From contig CANUEZ040000024.1 of NCBI GenBank assembly GCA_948099385.1, forward strand, positions 19,542,001 to 19,606,000: a stretch of DNA of 64,000 bases, written 5' to 3'. Both the position numbers and the translations under genes were made by a program. Positions 32,241 through 43,664 of the stretch are shown piece after piece (within the stretch, counting starts at the first letter, position 1; every line of letters starts with the position of its first letter). Source of the DNA: Fasciola hepatica. Taxonomy: Eukaryota; Platyhelminthes; Trematoda; Plagiorchiida; Fasciolidae. Under the pieces are notes generated by a model. The model saw only the letters and a program-made list of their open reading frames with translations, had not been told where the DNA came from and made no database searches.

Positions 32241-33447
32241 TGGAAAACAGTGTCTACAATGTCAACGATCTAAAGTGCATAGGCACGTAGCTTCGCTTAT
32301 CGGTACTTTGGCTGCGCCTGATGCTCGCTTCGATCATATCCACGTAGACATTGTGGGTCCATTGATCCCATCACACGGGTATACCTATTTACTAACGTGC
32401 ATCAATAGATTTGCGAGGTGGCCCGAGGCTATTCCCATCTCTGTCGTCACGGCCGAATCAGTGGCTCGACATCTGATAGAACGATGGATAGCTTCATATG
32501 GTTGTCCTTCCACAATCACTACCGATCGAGGGCAACAATTTGAGTCCGATCTATTCTCTTCATTAACTCACATGCTGGGTACGGAACGCATTCGCACGAC
32601 CGCGGACCATCCGGCATCGAATGGTTTAGTCGAAAGTTTTCATCGCCAACTCAAAGCGGCTCTTAAAGCACACGAGAGCCCCGACTGGTACGAAACGTTA
32701 CCGCTAGTTCTGCTTGGTATCAGAACTTGCATAAAGGCAGATATCCAATGTTCCGCCGCAGAACTTGTCTACGGCACGACATTACGACTGCCCGGGGAAT
32801 TCTTTAAGCCACGGAGTACAGATTCACTTGCCGTGCAGACTTACGTTCACCGTTTGTCTACGTACATGTAAAATCTCGCTCCGGCGCAGACTCGAATACA
32901 GCGACGACAGGTTTTTGTTCCGACCGAACTCGAAACTTGTTTGCATGTATTCATTCGTGTTGATTCGGTACGGAAACCATTACAACAGACTTACGAAGGT
33001 CCGTTTCGCGTGATTTCTCGTCACGATAAGACCTTCCATGTAGATCGACACAGTCGCGTCGATACAATTAGCATCGATCGTCTCAAAGCCGCGTACGTTG
33101 ATGATAGTACCTCGCCCGTTGACATGAGGTTCGATGTTAACCCTGCACTGCCTGTTGACGACACTTCCGTGTCACGTCAAGGTCTGCAGTTAGCGTTGCC
33201 TGCAACGACTTCGAAAGAGGCTATCGTCTCACGTTCAGGACAGCACCCAGTTGGTACTGCTACGGCTTCAAATGAGGCTATCGTCTCACGTTCAAGTCAG
33301 CAGCCAGTTGGCCCTGCTACGTCCTCGAATGAGAATACTGTCTCACGTTCAAGTCAGCAGAGCACGCCTACGCACCCGTCCGTGAATGAGGCTCCCGTCT
33401 CACGTTCCGGTCGGAAGATCGTTTGCCCAGCACGTTTTCGCGACTAG
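32230..33447 (+). pseudogene. Pol part 3: integrase core and C-terminal tail
   Basis: The catalytic triad is visible: Asp in FDHIHVDIVGPL, Asp in TTDRGQQFESDLF and Glu in HPASNGLVESFHRQLK. An in-frame TAA at 32869-32871 interrupts, then the frame resumes in phase to the YEGPFRVISR block (GPY/F-type module) near 33000. After this the tail carries about four imperfect 20-residue repeats built on E-A-x-V-S-R-S-x-Q-Q. Stop TAG is at 33445-33447. The integrase would insert the DNA copy with the observed 4-bp duplication. Confidence 0.9.
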
Positions 33448-34005
33448 GTCAAACACGATCTTAACCATTGCACTTCGCAGTAATAACTTTCGTGTTTATC
33501 GTTTCGACACGATTTAACATACCTCATTAGTTATTACTGTATTCTAGTCAAGTCCATTGCGGTTGCTACACCAGTTTTTCGTTTCTTTTCGTTTCATGGA
33601 ACCTCGCCATATGGTACGCTTCGCTGGTCCCACGAAACCTGGAGAATTTTGGCACCAATGTTTGCATTCTGGGTCGGCCTTGTCGTTCTCGTTCCTGGCC
33701 ATTTACGAACCTATCGATTTGGCTTCCGGATATCACATTGGTTAACGGTTATCCCACGCTGGACGTTATTGGTGTGGCACACCTTGATGACGATTCACGC
33801 AACCGATGTCATTGGCAACGAATCTGGTTTACGCTCGACCATCATCCCACGGTTCCTGCATACCACGGATTTTGCCCGTCAGCATGCTACAGCACAGCTA
33901 CATGCACTTATTTTGCACGCATTCACGCGCACGGATATCGTTTGTATGCCTTTTCCTCCTTGACAATTTTTCGAAAGCTTTCCGTGCTTTCTAGCAGGGG
34001 GCTGC
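33448..34005 (+). other. 3' non-coding stretch of the CsRn1-type element
   Basis: 558 bp between the pol stop and the 3' LTR. Several short overlapping frames are present but none with a recognised motif. The end, AGCAGGGGGCTGC directly before the LTR, contains a short G run that can serve as polypurine tract for plus-strand priming. Confidence 0.6.
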
Positions 34006-34417
34006 TGTAGTGACCTTGATCGTTTTGAGAAAATGACTATTTTCTGGACACCATTTTGGATCTGTTTTCTCCACGATCTTTTCTGACGTTTAACATTGAC
34101 CTCAGTGTTCTCCGGTTGCCTACGTTTTACTGGACTGACTTTTCCGAGGTTTCCGTCGACCTCGTTTCAAATCACTTTCACTTTCGTTCGTTCGCTCGCG
34201 GTTCGCTCTCAGCACAGCCGTCGCGTTTCGTTCCGTTTTCCGTTCGGTGTATTTCTCGTATCGGTACTGTTTCGGTGCCACGATATATAGAATACACCTC
34301 GCATTTGTAAACCGACTTACGTCTTCTCTATTCGTCCGATAGAGGGGATATCGTTGGTATTCGCTGCTAGACCCGATAGGAGACACGTTCGCCAGCCGCT
34401 CCCGAACGTCTTCTATA
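34006..34417 (+). repeat. 3' LTR
   Basis: 412 bp, the same length as the 5' LTR and about 99.5 percent identical by eye. It is followed immediately by TACT (34418-34421), which duplicates 28740-28743. Confidence 0.96.
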
Positions 34418-34713
34418 TACTTCGCCCTACTTTGGAGCCTCGAATGCTTTCTTTCCATCTAAGGCTATGCCCCCCTTGTGCCTCTCTCTAGGATCGGAGG
34501 GAGGAAAGGTCTTCCCGATTTATTCCTGGCAGTCCCTTCATTACCTTGAAGGTTTCTTTCAAATCCCCACGGATGCGCCCTCATTCCATCGAGAACAGAT
34601 CTAGGGCACGGAGACGCTCTGTGTAGCTAAATCCCCCCTTGCCCAGTCACCATTCTAGTGGCTAGCCCTTGCACTTTCTCCAGACAGTCCATATCTTTAT
34701 GATATTACGGTGC

Positions 34714-35655
34714 TCATGCATGCATGCAGTACTCCATATGCTGCCTAACTATGGCTTGATATATCGGAACGAAAATCTCCGGCTCTCTACACGAAATAAT
34801 GGATCTAACTCGAAAGGATTCTGTCCTGGTCATATGGGCTGCCGTGGTGCAATGCTTCGAAGGCCTAAAGCTGTTGTCCATTATAACGCCCAAGTCGTTG
34901 ACATGAGAGACCACTTGCAACGAACCCGCACCAGTCCCACTAGCCCCCGTACCTGTGGTCCAGCATTGGCACTTGGTGAGGTTTAGTGGAAGGTCCCATT
35001 TGCGTGCCCAGTTTTGTACTGCTAACACGTCAAGTTCCATATCTACTCCAGCTATCTTGACGTCATCGGCAAACCTATAGGTGGGGTTTGTAGGCTCATA
35101 TGTTAGGTCATTGATGAGGATGAGGAAGAGCAGAGGGCCGAGCACCGAGCCCTGTGGCACCCCACTTGTCACATCTTCCTATTATGAGACATGATTACCT
35201 ACCTTAAAACTAAAATTTCACCCTGCTAAAAAACTATTTATCCGTTGTCATGCCTTTCCAACAACTCCCATAGACAGCAGTCTGACGTCCAGAAATCTGT
35301 GGCTCATAGAATCAGACTCCTCCCTAAAATCCAAGTAGCAGACTGCAATCAACTGCCCTTCGTCCAGACGCTTGGTTACCTCATCAAGGAACAGCACGAG
35401 ATTCGTCAGACAGGATCGTCCTCTCACAAGCCTATGCTGAACATCTGATATAAGGTTGTGTTGAGCCAAATGCCTAGAGATCTGATTCCTGACTATTCGC
35501 TCTAGGCACTTACACAGTATTGAAGTTAAGCTGGCCGGCCGGTAAGTTTCGGCCATTTGCCGGGGTCCACCCTTGTAAATTCCTACCACTGTTGCCCTCC
35601 TCCAGTCTCCCGGCACAATTCCCTCACTTAGTGACCTATCACACAGATTCGTCAC
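34714..35655 (-). pseudogene. CR1-like reverse transcriptase (LINE A)
   Basis: Two open stretches. The first, 35655-35248, holds G-D-W-R-R-A-T-V-V-G-I-Y-K-G-G, YRPASLTSILCKCLERIVRN, D-V-Q-H-R-L-V-R-G-R-S-C and the A-V-C-Y-L-D-F block, where the expected A-F-D is S-D-S. The second, 35172-34714, holds S-G-V-P-Q-G-S-V-L-G-P-L-L-F and the catalytic FADD at 35073-35062. About 75 bp between them contains stops. The match to CR1-type enzymes is strong. Confidence 0.9.
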
Positions 35656-36086
35656 CGGAGCCTTCAGGACCTCGGCCAGAGGCTGAACGATTGCTGGATG
35701 AATCCCGTCTGGTCCTGCTTTTATTTCTATTCAAGGCTTGCAACTCCGCATACATTACTTCTTCTACAGTAAGTTCTGGTATTGGAGGCGCTTGTGGGCC
35801 CTCCATTCTTTCCTATAAATTATTTTCTGGTTGATATATGCTCTTGAAGAATGCCATGAGCATGTCAGCCTTGTCTTTGTCGCTTGGAGCTAGTTGTCCC
35901 TGTGCTCCTTCCAAAGTGGCCACACTTGCTCTCATACGTTTGTGGGATTGCACGTAAGCATAGAGCAGCTTTGGGCTTGTGCGGACCGAAGCCGCTAGTC
36001 GACGCTCGGAGGCATATTCATCTACTCTTTGGATCGCTTGAGGTCCGGTCCTAGCAATCTTATAACTGTTTCTTGCCCCCGAGTTT

Positions 36087-37000
36087 TTACAGCCTGTACG
36101 CCGCCCATTGTTGCCTACAGATCACTATAGCCTTACGAACTTTTGACGTCCACCATGAGGGCTGATTTCTACTGCTAACAACCCGCAGAGCTGCAAACTC
36201 CCCTGTAGGTTCGATTAGTTCCATCTTGGTGGCCTCCCAACCTTCCCATACGGGGGCGTTTTTGTGTCTCGGTGTCCACTGAACTTGCCCCGCTGCCCTC
36301 TTTAGTTCACCTGCATTGATTCTCCAATATCGCCGACGTAACACGATGCCCTTCGGCTCCTTGCTTAGTCTTGGTGTGACCCTCAGGACTACATGATCAC
36401 TATTACCAGGTGGCTCTCCCCACTTCATTTCTTCAACGCCTTGATGGTGCCGCGTTATGATTTAATCAAAGAGAGGCGGGTGCTGTCCACCTCTGTGTCT
36501 TGTGGCCTGTGTTACATGCCGCCTAAGTGCATGTAACTGGACCCACTGCAGCAGCTTGTCGCCCGTTAATCCCCTTGGGGCGATCCCCGCTTCCCTAGCT
36601 AATTTCCGATGGGTTGAACTCCCATGTCTGTGCCAGCACCGCATCCAGCATTTGCAAGAGCTCAACGCCTTTCCCATCTGTCGCAGGCTGTGCCCTACAG
36701 ATACAGATAACGAATACTGTTCGCACCTCGATCCTGATAAAGCAGGATCTGGCCTGTACATTACAAGAGACCAAGTTAAACGGAGCCTCTCAATAGCCTA
36801 TGTCGGTCCGTATTATTAGTGCTACTCTGCCCCCTGCCTTCCGCCTGCTCTGTCCTGTCTGTAGGCAGCGTATCCCTGAAAAATCATGTCAGTATCTGGC
36901 TTCATCCAAGTTTCCGTCTACGCAACGACATCGGACTCAGTGATCCCAGTCATCAACTCCCCCTCTTTTTCGAGAGACTGCAGGTGTTTGTGTACCATAT
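36087..37000 (-). pseudogene. CR1-like endonuclease and linker (LINE A), decayed
   Basis: Fragments in several frames: G-G-R-V-A-L-I-I-R and I-E-V-R-T-V-F-V-I-C-I-C-R (36860-36700), then GEPPGNSDHVVLRV (36420 region), the late S-D-H block of the endonuclease, followed by a basic linker with W-T-P-R-H and W-W-T-S-K-V-R-K-A. The order fits CR1 ORF2. Confidence 0.72.
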
Positions 37001-37284
37001 TGAAGGTTTTCTGGTCTTTTCTACAGGTCTAATTGTTGATTTTACGGCTAGGGTACCCTCGGGCTCAATCTCCGAGGTGATGCCTCGTTTTTTGTTTCTA
37101 TAGGTGTCTGCGGTTCAGCATCTTCAATATTAAGTGACGCTCTGAGTTTCGTGGCTTTTTCCTTCCCACTTGTCGACCCTGTGTGGGGCTCAAGGTGTAC
37201 AGCGGACATATCCCCCTTTTGAGTCGCCATATCGATGTCCCGGGATGGTCCTGCGACCACCTCAGCAAATCAGATCATGTCAGA

Positions 37285-38030
37285 GACCAGTTTAGTTCAC
37301 TTCAGTTTGTACATGCTAGGTAATGGCCAAGGCTAATCGGGGGTCCAGGATTTCTTTGGCGGTATGCATACTAGGTGGGCATCTGCGCAGATTTTTCGTC
37401 GACTCCCCGCTAAAAATAGAAGGGAAAAGTAAAACCTCATCACACATCAATTACGAGGGGCTTCATACATCGTGAGAGTTCACTAAGTCATTGTGCAACA
37501 GATGGAGACGTTCAGTAATTAAATACATCCCATTCGTCTGTCTAGTGACACACTCAAAGCTCCCTGCCATTAATGATCCCGTTCAACTCACGATCTAGGG
37601 CCCTCTTGAAAGCCTGGACTGCCCCAGTTCCACTGCCCCTTCTGGCAGTTCATTCCAGCATTTTATCACCCTACTGCTAAGGGAGGGGGACCTAGCCATC
37701 AACCTTGATCGAACTTTTTCCAGCTTCTTTCCGTGAATTGTTGTTCGGGGGCTGGCGCCATATGGAATAGGGCCTCCGGCCTTAGCCCAGAAAAGCCCTT
37801 TATTGCCTGAAATGTCTCCATGGAATCTCTTCGTAGTCTCCTACTTCCCGCAGGGAAAAGTCCGAGGTCCTGGAGTCTCTGCTCTAACCACCCCTTGGAT
37901 GCTTGCGCAAAAGTTCTTCTGAAAGATTTACATCCGTTATGGTCGTTGGAAGATCCTGCTCTCGCCACTGGAACATCCACACACACTATCTGCATTGCTT
38001 TGGTTTTTTTCTGCGACTCTATTATCAAGG
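37285..38030 (-). mobile_element. CR1-like LINE B, 3' end
   Basis: Minus-strand reading gives LGLFPAGSRRLRRDSMETFQ, then A-P-A-P-x-x-x-x-x, a degenerate F-x-x-R-V-V-x-x-W-N region, and G-A-V-Q-A-F-K-R-A-L-D-R-E-L near 37600. This is the C-terminal signature of CR1 RT proteins, followed by a 3' UTR ending in CAAACTGAAGTGAAC near 37300. It is a 5'-truncated copy of a different subfamily lying just upstream of LINE A. Confidence 0.78.
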
Positions 38031-38214
38031 GTCGCCAGCGTACTCCCGCAAGGGTTGCTTCGACTCCAAGTGCAAGACTCGGGTGTCAGGGAACTCCATG
38101 AACCCAAGGCTCAGTGAGTGTGTCAACAGCTTCCGTGTTTTCCCTTCAGCTCATAGAAACCTCTAGAGGAAACAGGGTTAGGAGGCATAATGAGGACTGC
38201 GCTTCTGGTGCCGG

Positions 38215-38510
38215 TGTAACCGTAAGGTCACCAAGACTTACTTCTCACTTTCCTCAATAAACGTTCTGTCCGGTCTTTCTCACTGCTTGGACCAGCCGCA
38301 CGTTATTCCATTGCTCGGCGCTGTATGAACCCATTGGCCAAAGCGGTATTCTCCAGGACCAATGGGAACGAGAAGGCGATCGGGAGGGGTAGTGAATGTC
38401 GTGCATTTGAGAGCGTGCTTGAGAACGCGCGCGGGAACAGTGGCCAAATGGCAACCTTGCTTGGCAGTCAGTAATCATTTAAGCAGTTAACACGTTAAGG
38501 GGCAGGAAAA
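38215..38510. repeat. Unclassified dispersed repeat X, copy 1
   Basis: About 295 bp, clearly similar in the same orientation to 51728-52024. Shared blocks are TTTCCTCAATAAA, AGTATGAACCCAT-like, AACGAGAAGGCGATCGGGAG, the GTAGTGAATGTCGTG block and AAAAATGACTG. Frames on the minus strand in both copies share residues only because the DNA is alike. It could be a solo LTR or a non-autonomous element. No TIR or tRNA-like boxes were seen. Confidence 0.8.
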
Positions 38511-38723
38511 ATGACTGTCGCAACGGCAGCCTCCTTCTAGAAGCTTGGAGGAGATGGGGTTAAATTGTGGCTGTAGACCAAAAGCATTGATAGTCAAAGA
38601 ACTCTTCGTATCTTGCTCGTTGTATTCTTGGTGATATGGAACTACTGCGGTTGTGAGTATGACGCAGGCCGCATCGATGAGGTCCGATATGCGTCGGCCC
38701 AAAGGTGTCCTGGCACCCAACAC

Positions 38724-39146
38724 TGTGGAGCGAACTCGATCGTTCTGAGAAAATGACCTTTTTCTGGATATCATTTTAGACCCATTTTCTCTACCATCTT
38801 TCCTGAAGCTTGACGTCTACCCTTCTGCTTTTAGGTTGCTCACGTTTAACTGGACTGACTTTTCCGAGGTTTCCATCGGCAACTTTTCGAATCACTTTCA
38901 CTTTCGGTCCTTCCCCGATTGTGCGCGCTCGAGTTTAGCTTTCTTACAAGTCGTAGCGTTCATATCCGTTAGGTTTACCTTTCAAGTTGGCACTGTTTCG
39001 GTGCCGCGGTAATCACAATACGCCTTTGCGCCCGTCAGCCGACTTACTTCTCCTTTATTTGTCCGTTAGAAGGGATTGCGTCGGTATTTCGCCGTCAGAC
39101 CGAATAGAAGACACTTTCACTAGCAGCGCTCTAAATCTCCTGTATA
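38724..39146 (+). repeat. LTR of the truncated CsRn1-type element
   Basis: Starts TGTGGAGCGAACTCGATCG and ends CTCCTGTATA. Long shared tracts with the complete element's LTR include GAGAAAATGAC and GACTGACTTTTCCGAGGTTTC. No partner LTR is seen. Confidence 0.85.
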
Positions 39147-39271
39147 GGTGAGCCAGAGACCTCCAGAACATCCCTGGATTATTCTCTAATTCGGCGAGTC
39201 TGTGATTTCTTCGTTGTTTCAAGTCCTTGTTTTGTTGCACTGTATTTATTTTTTACGGTATATTATCCTAA

Positions 39272-39945
39272 CATGTTCATGTTTGAGGATAAAATGCAGC
39301 TTGACACGGACATCACTTCATCTGCGGTTGCACTCAAACCAGTGGATTTTATACCACATGAACCTGAGGTTTTGTTGGCAGCCTTATAGCTGCAATTTGA
39401 GGCACGTGGGATTATCGGTTGGAGCAAACGGTTCTCATTTGCCTTGGAGGCAGTCCCGGGCGAGGTTATCTCATCTAGGAGGGATTTGATTTCCAATCCT
39501 CCCAAAGAGCAGCTGTACCATCGGCTTAAGGAGGCTATACTGCAGCGTTTCCTTCCTTTTCGGGAGGAGCGTTTACGTCAGCTACTCGCCCGGCACCCCA
39601 TGGTGGATACAAAACTCAGCCTCCCCTTAGCTCACCTCCGGTCTGTGGCTGGGCCCGTAGATAAGGATTTGGAGATAGTAAAGAAGCAGTGGTTGGACTC
39701 CTTACGTTCTCATGTTCAGACCACGGTAACTGCTCTCTTCGGGGACTCGACCTTGGAATAGCAGCCACCGTGACTGACAAGATTGTCGCAGGTGTCCGCA
39801 GTGGGGCTAGCCCACTCTCCGCCACGACATCGCGCAATCGTCCAGGTTCTGATCTGGATGAATAGCCGGAAGGGCCTTAGCACTCTCGATCCACCTAGTT
39901 TCGACTGTTTCTCAAGGACAGAGTTAGAGTACCCACAGCAAGAAG
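39272..39945 (+). pseudogene. Gag fragment of the truncated CsRn1-type element
   Basis: Starts ATGTTCATGTTTGAG at 39272 and reads M-F-M-F-E-D-K, keeping the start codon that the complete copy lost. It has an in-frame TAG after L-L-A-A-L near 39386, then a long open stretch (39444-39761) with L-K-E-A-I-L-Q-R-F-L-P-F. Another stop follows S-T-L-E and sequence similarity ends near D-R-V-R-V-P-T. The zinc-binding motif is gone. Confidence 0.85.
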
Positions 39946-40590
39946 CCCTTGAGCAATACATAGCCAAATTCAAATTTAATCCCAAAATCAGAACGCAACT
40001 ATCAGTGAAGTTCTACGCTACTAAATAATCAAATGAAAAATGGCATAAAACAGATACGAACCTCAATTGTACGATCACAAAGACTCAGGAAAAGAGAATC
40101 AAATTGCTGCCAGCGAGAAAGGGGCACATGCTCCACCCAGGTCCAAAATGGAATGTGACAGAGTAGTGTGTTTGATGCAAACAAACAAATGTTAGCTCAT
40201 GAAGACGTACCGTACATAAAAACATGCGAAAAGTGTATACGAGCGCGTGATGCCAAGGAAGCACGAAATTGCAGCTTTTTGGGGGTATTTTCTACAGTCG
40301 ACCGTCACATCTGTGGCCTACCTCCAGTAATACACCAGCTTCATTGTTTACTTATCCTTTCACCTATCGCCTGCCCCGTCATCCTTCCTCCTTTCATCCT
40401 CACCAGCACTTCTGCACCTCCTTCGTTGATTCTGTTCACCCGTCTCGAGGTTTACTTAAAAGTCTCCTTCAGTAGACCCTCCCCGAATCGGAGCCAGGAT
40501 GATCCCCCACCGCCTCCGCTCCGCCTCGACGGTCCCGATCTTCCTTCGTTGCCTTTTATTGCGTGCATGATCTCCATACTCCGCAGCTTC
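39946..40590. other. Unassigned DNA
   Basis: No motif recognised. The plus-strand frame 40168-40599 is Pro/Ser/Leu-rich with no known domain. Confidence 0.35.
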
Positions 40591-40594
40591 TCTC

Positions 40595-40800
40595 ATTGAT
40601 GGTAAACCCCTGTCATCACTCCGCTCTTCAAAAGGTGAGCACAACGGGACCCAAAAACTATCGGCCCACCGGCCACACCCTGGTATTCTACAAAATTATT
40701 GGAAGAATCCCCAAAAACAGATTGTCCAGTGTCTCTTATGTAACAACATGCTGAACTCCGCTCAGCAAGGTTTCCTGGATTCCCGCTGTTGCTTTTTCTT
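40595..40800 (+). pseudogene. LINE reverse transcriptase N-terminal fragment
   Basis: Plus-strand blocks V-T-P-L-F-K-(K/R), P-K-N-Y-R-P-T, Y-K-I-I-G-R-I-P-K-N-R-L and a possible L-N-S-A-Q-Q-G-F-L correspond to the first RT motifs of jockey/CR1-type LINEs (I-T-P-I-F-K-K-G ... N-Y-R-P-V-S-L-T). They are spread over two or three frames. Only about 200 bp survive. Confidence 0.6.
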
Positions 40801-41429
40801 CGGTCCGGAACTCCCTACCGCCTGCAGTGGTGTGCCGCACCTTACCCCTCCGCAAGTTCAACATCCTTTGCCCCTTCATCGCCTAGCATTGCACTATTCT
40901 ACTCCGACCCCTTTGCACACTATGCCTACTGACCCCTCATGCCAAATCCCCTTTAATCAGCTGCCCTTTCTCGACCATTCCATCCTCTCAAGCTCATTCC
41001 GTCTCGCTCCAATGCCACTCACTCTGCCATTCGTCAACCTGCTCATAAGGCGGCAATCAAAACAACGGTTGCTGCTCCATCACAGCCCCCCACCCACATA
41101 ATGACCCCCATGTACCCTTAGTAACTCTTCCCCGTTGTATACATTATTTGTCTCAAGGATCCCACCTAGAGTCACCTTGCCCTCCTCCAGATCTATTGTC
41201 CCGCGTTACCAAATCACCTGAGCATCCAGTGTTAACCTCTACCAGACATCATGAGTGTTCAGCCCAGCAAACATTCTGCGACGGTAGGGATATGGCTGTC
41301 CAAATGGAAGCAGCACGCAAAATCCAGTCTTCTTGTATGGTTGACCCGCCTACTGACCTGCATCCTCCTACGCACATTTTGGCTACCAAGTCCACCGGCG
41401 ACTCAAAGCCTCCCACAGAAATGTTTTCC

Positions 41430-41846
41430 ACGGCACTATTTATCTCTCTTCCACAACTTCGATATCATCCTGATCACAGAAACTCGGCTCACCGAGCACA
41501 CAGCTTCTGACCAAATATCACTGATCGGTCATCAAACCTTCAGGACCCAAATAATCTACCGCTGGGGTGGAGGTTGCTTGGGGTGTATCAAGTGAGGCTC
41601 GTCCTCCAACCTATTGGAAACTTTCGTGCTGAAAATGTTGAAGATTGTTTATGGTTTACGATTTCTCCATCCCAGATGACCATAGTTTTAGTTTGTATTT
41701 ATCGATCCTCCGGCAATGGCACTTCCACATTTAACCCCATTGTTGATGTATTTACTTACACGGCCGAACTGCCATTTAGGAATAAATTTATAGCAGGCCG
41801 TTTCAATTCCCTGGACGAGAGCAGGTCTTTCTTCTCTTCCCCCTAA
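41430..41846 (+). pseudogene. LINE C endonuclease remnant
   Basis: F-D-I-I-L-I-T-E-T-R-L at about 41457 is the catalytic Glu block of APE-type endonucleases. Then come V-L-V-C-I-Y-R-S-S near 41690 and F-I-A-G-R-F-N-S-L near 41785, where the usual G-D-F-N has become G-R-F-N. The frame shifts once between them. Confidence 0.75.
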
Positions 41847-42475
41847 ACGTTTGCTATTGGCTTCATACATTTGCGTGGGCCATTGGGCCCAACACGTAAA
41901 TCAGCCCACTAGAAGGCATAACATTCCTGGTCTGATGAGTAACCTGGGTCTAACAAACTTTTCTGCCTCAATACTAAACGACTACACAGGTAGCGACAAT
42001 AAAGTCATTAGTTGCTGATTTCAAGCCAGGCCACAAACCCATAGCCTACCGTGTAGCGGTCCCTCTTTCTGTCACCTTAAATGGGACCACACCTTCTCAC
42101 TAATAAATTCCAGAAACTGGAACGAGTTCTTTCTAACAGCAAATCCTCAGTAATTCAATGATCTCCTCTGATCAAGTTTACATTAATGCAGCGGAAAAAT
42201 AACACGCCCCTACTATCCATCCAGACCAGCAAGTTTCCTTATAACCCTACCGAATCAAAAATACGATGAGCTTCGAGGCAGTACCAAGAATTAGTGACCA
42301 TTCTACAGCCTTACCACCGGAATGCCTATCCCGTTTTATTCACCCTACGGCCCGTGACCTGTAACTGAGGCAAGAAGCCAAAGCACTTCGCCACCCAAAC
42401 AAAGCTCAGCAGCTAGTCCGGCTAAGCAGGGCTCGTGCCCCACAATCGATTTATTGCATAAAACAGATCATTCAT

Positions 42476-43215
42476 TTGGATAATCACATAACCTCACCTC
42501 AAAAGATGGCTGACACGTTCGACGCATTCTTCACAACACTCGTGTCTCTCATGGCAGAGTGTACCCAGGTTGCCAAACCGTCTATCATAAATTCTTCACT
42601 CAGTTCCATCAAGGTCACCGCTAAGGATTTAAAAAGATACTTCCACAATTTCAAATCAACCTACCACCCCGGAGTTGACGGTCCATTATCAGCAATATTT
42701 GCTCTTGGTGGCACGAACATTCCTCTCCTACTACCAATTCAGTACGACCTATCTCTTTACAGCAGAGCCCTCCCCATCCGGTGGACGAAATCTGTTATTA
42801 TCAGCGGCATAAGACAGGTGCAGAGCGTCACACTATCAATTACAGCCCGACTAATCATACGTCAGTGAACCTCAGGCTGCTAGAAAAAGCCGTAAAATAC
42901 TACCTGACGGACTACTTTTCTTCAAATAAACTCATCAGTCTCGGACAGCACAGATTTATCAGATCACTCTCGTGCTCAACCTGCCAATTTGGCATTTTGA
43001 ACTTGGTAACAAAGGCCGTCGACGAAGACAGAGCATTCGTCATCATCTACCTTGATATGACAGAAGCCCTTGACAGAGTCCCGCATCTGAAGTTTCTGAG
43101 CAGGGTTAGAGGTTACGGGATCGAAAACCCCTACTGTGATGGTTTTACTCCCACGTGTAAGACCGTCACCAAGTTACTTGCATCAACTTCCAGAAGCCAT
43201 ACCCTCACCTGGTAA
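42476..43215 (+). pseudogene. LINE C reverse transcriptase
   Basis: First stretch: F-K-S-T-Y-H-P-G-V-D-G-P, corresponding to the K-S-x-x-x-P-G-x-D-G block upstream of RT. Second stretch: LRLLEKAVKYYLTDYFSSNK, L-G-Q-H-R-F-I-R-S-L-S-C-S-T-C-Q, and V-I-I-Y-L-D-M-T-E-A-L-D-R-V-P-H, where A-F-D has become A-L-D. A V-I-Q-G-S-V-S-G-P-L remnant follows near 43225. Confidence 0.82.
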
Positions 43216-43664
43216 ACAGCAGGGTTATCCAGGGAAGTGTTTCAGGACCACTGCCGTCTTTTACTATTTACAAATGACATTTGTAATGTCGTCACTTATG
43301 GCAAAACTTTCTTATTGGCCAATGAAGTGAGGATAGTCTACAAATTCTAAAGAGGAAACCTACCTGCAGCAATAAACAACGTCATAGTCGACATAGAGTC
43401 ATTATCCTCCTGGCTCCATTGCTTGGAAATGGAGTTTTCGCTGAACACGAGCAGTTATCCCACGCTGAACTGCCATAATCCTCACGACATGCTTAAGATG
43501 GGCGGATTCTCACTCCCATAGGCCCCAACAATACGAGACCTCGGACTACAACATTATCGCACTTTCAATTTCCCTAAACAGGCTTCCAAGTTAACTGCAC
43601 CAGCAAACAGGTCCCTTGGCTTGTCGCAGAGAAATTTCGTCCAACCCTAGAGTGCTGTAAACCT

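Larger units (their letters stand above)
28744..34417 (+). mobile_element. Complete CsRn1-clade Ty3/gypsy LTR retrotransposon
   Basis: Structure: 412-bp LTR, primer-binding region beginning TGGTGAGCCCGAA at 29157, gag, pol (protease, RT, RNase H, integrase in that order), a 558-bp 3' non-coding stretch, a G-rich polypurine-like AGCAGGGGG, and a 412-bp LTR. Target duplication TACT occurs at 28740-28743 and 34418-34421. The Cys-His-Cys-Cys gag motif assigns it to the CsRn1 group, known from flukes and insects. It splits CR1-like LINE A and lies upstream of MLX exons on the opposite strand. The LTRs are almost identical, but gag-pol has several lesions. Confidence 0.95.
34418..37260 (-). mobile_element. 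CR1-like LINE A, main part
   Basis: Minus strand from 37260: a leader ORF (37260-37048), endonuclease remnants (36900-36462), linker, RT (35655-34714), and the C-terminal region running to 34418. There it is cut by the LTR element and resumes at 28743. The reading K-S-R-S at 34430 joins V-L-F-L-N-G-V-V at 28743 when the insertion and one TACT are removed. The element lies upstream of MLX exon A, probably in an intron or promoter region. Confidence 0.88.
38724..39945 (+). mobile_element. Second CsRn1-type element, 5' part only
   Basis: A 423-bp LTR (38724-39146) is recognisably homologous to the LTR at 28744 but diverged. A primer-binding region (GGTGAGCC) and a gag fragment that breaks off at about 39945 follow. 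No pol and no 3' LTR. It is in the same orientation as the complete element and about 4.3 kb downstream of it, as an independent, older insertion. Confidence 0.9.

Noticed and set aside
33557..34010. Possible envelope-like third ORF between pol and the 3' LTR
   Set aside because: Frames are short and overlapping, with no signal peptide, transmembrane or cleavage motif; treated as non-coding.
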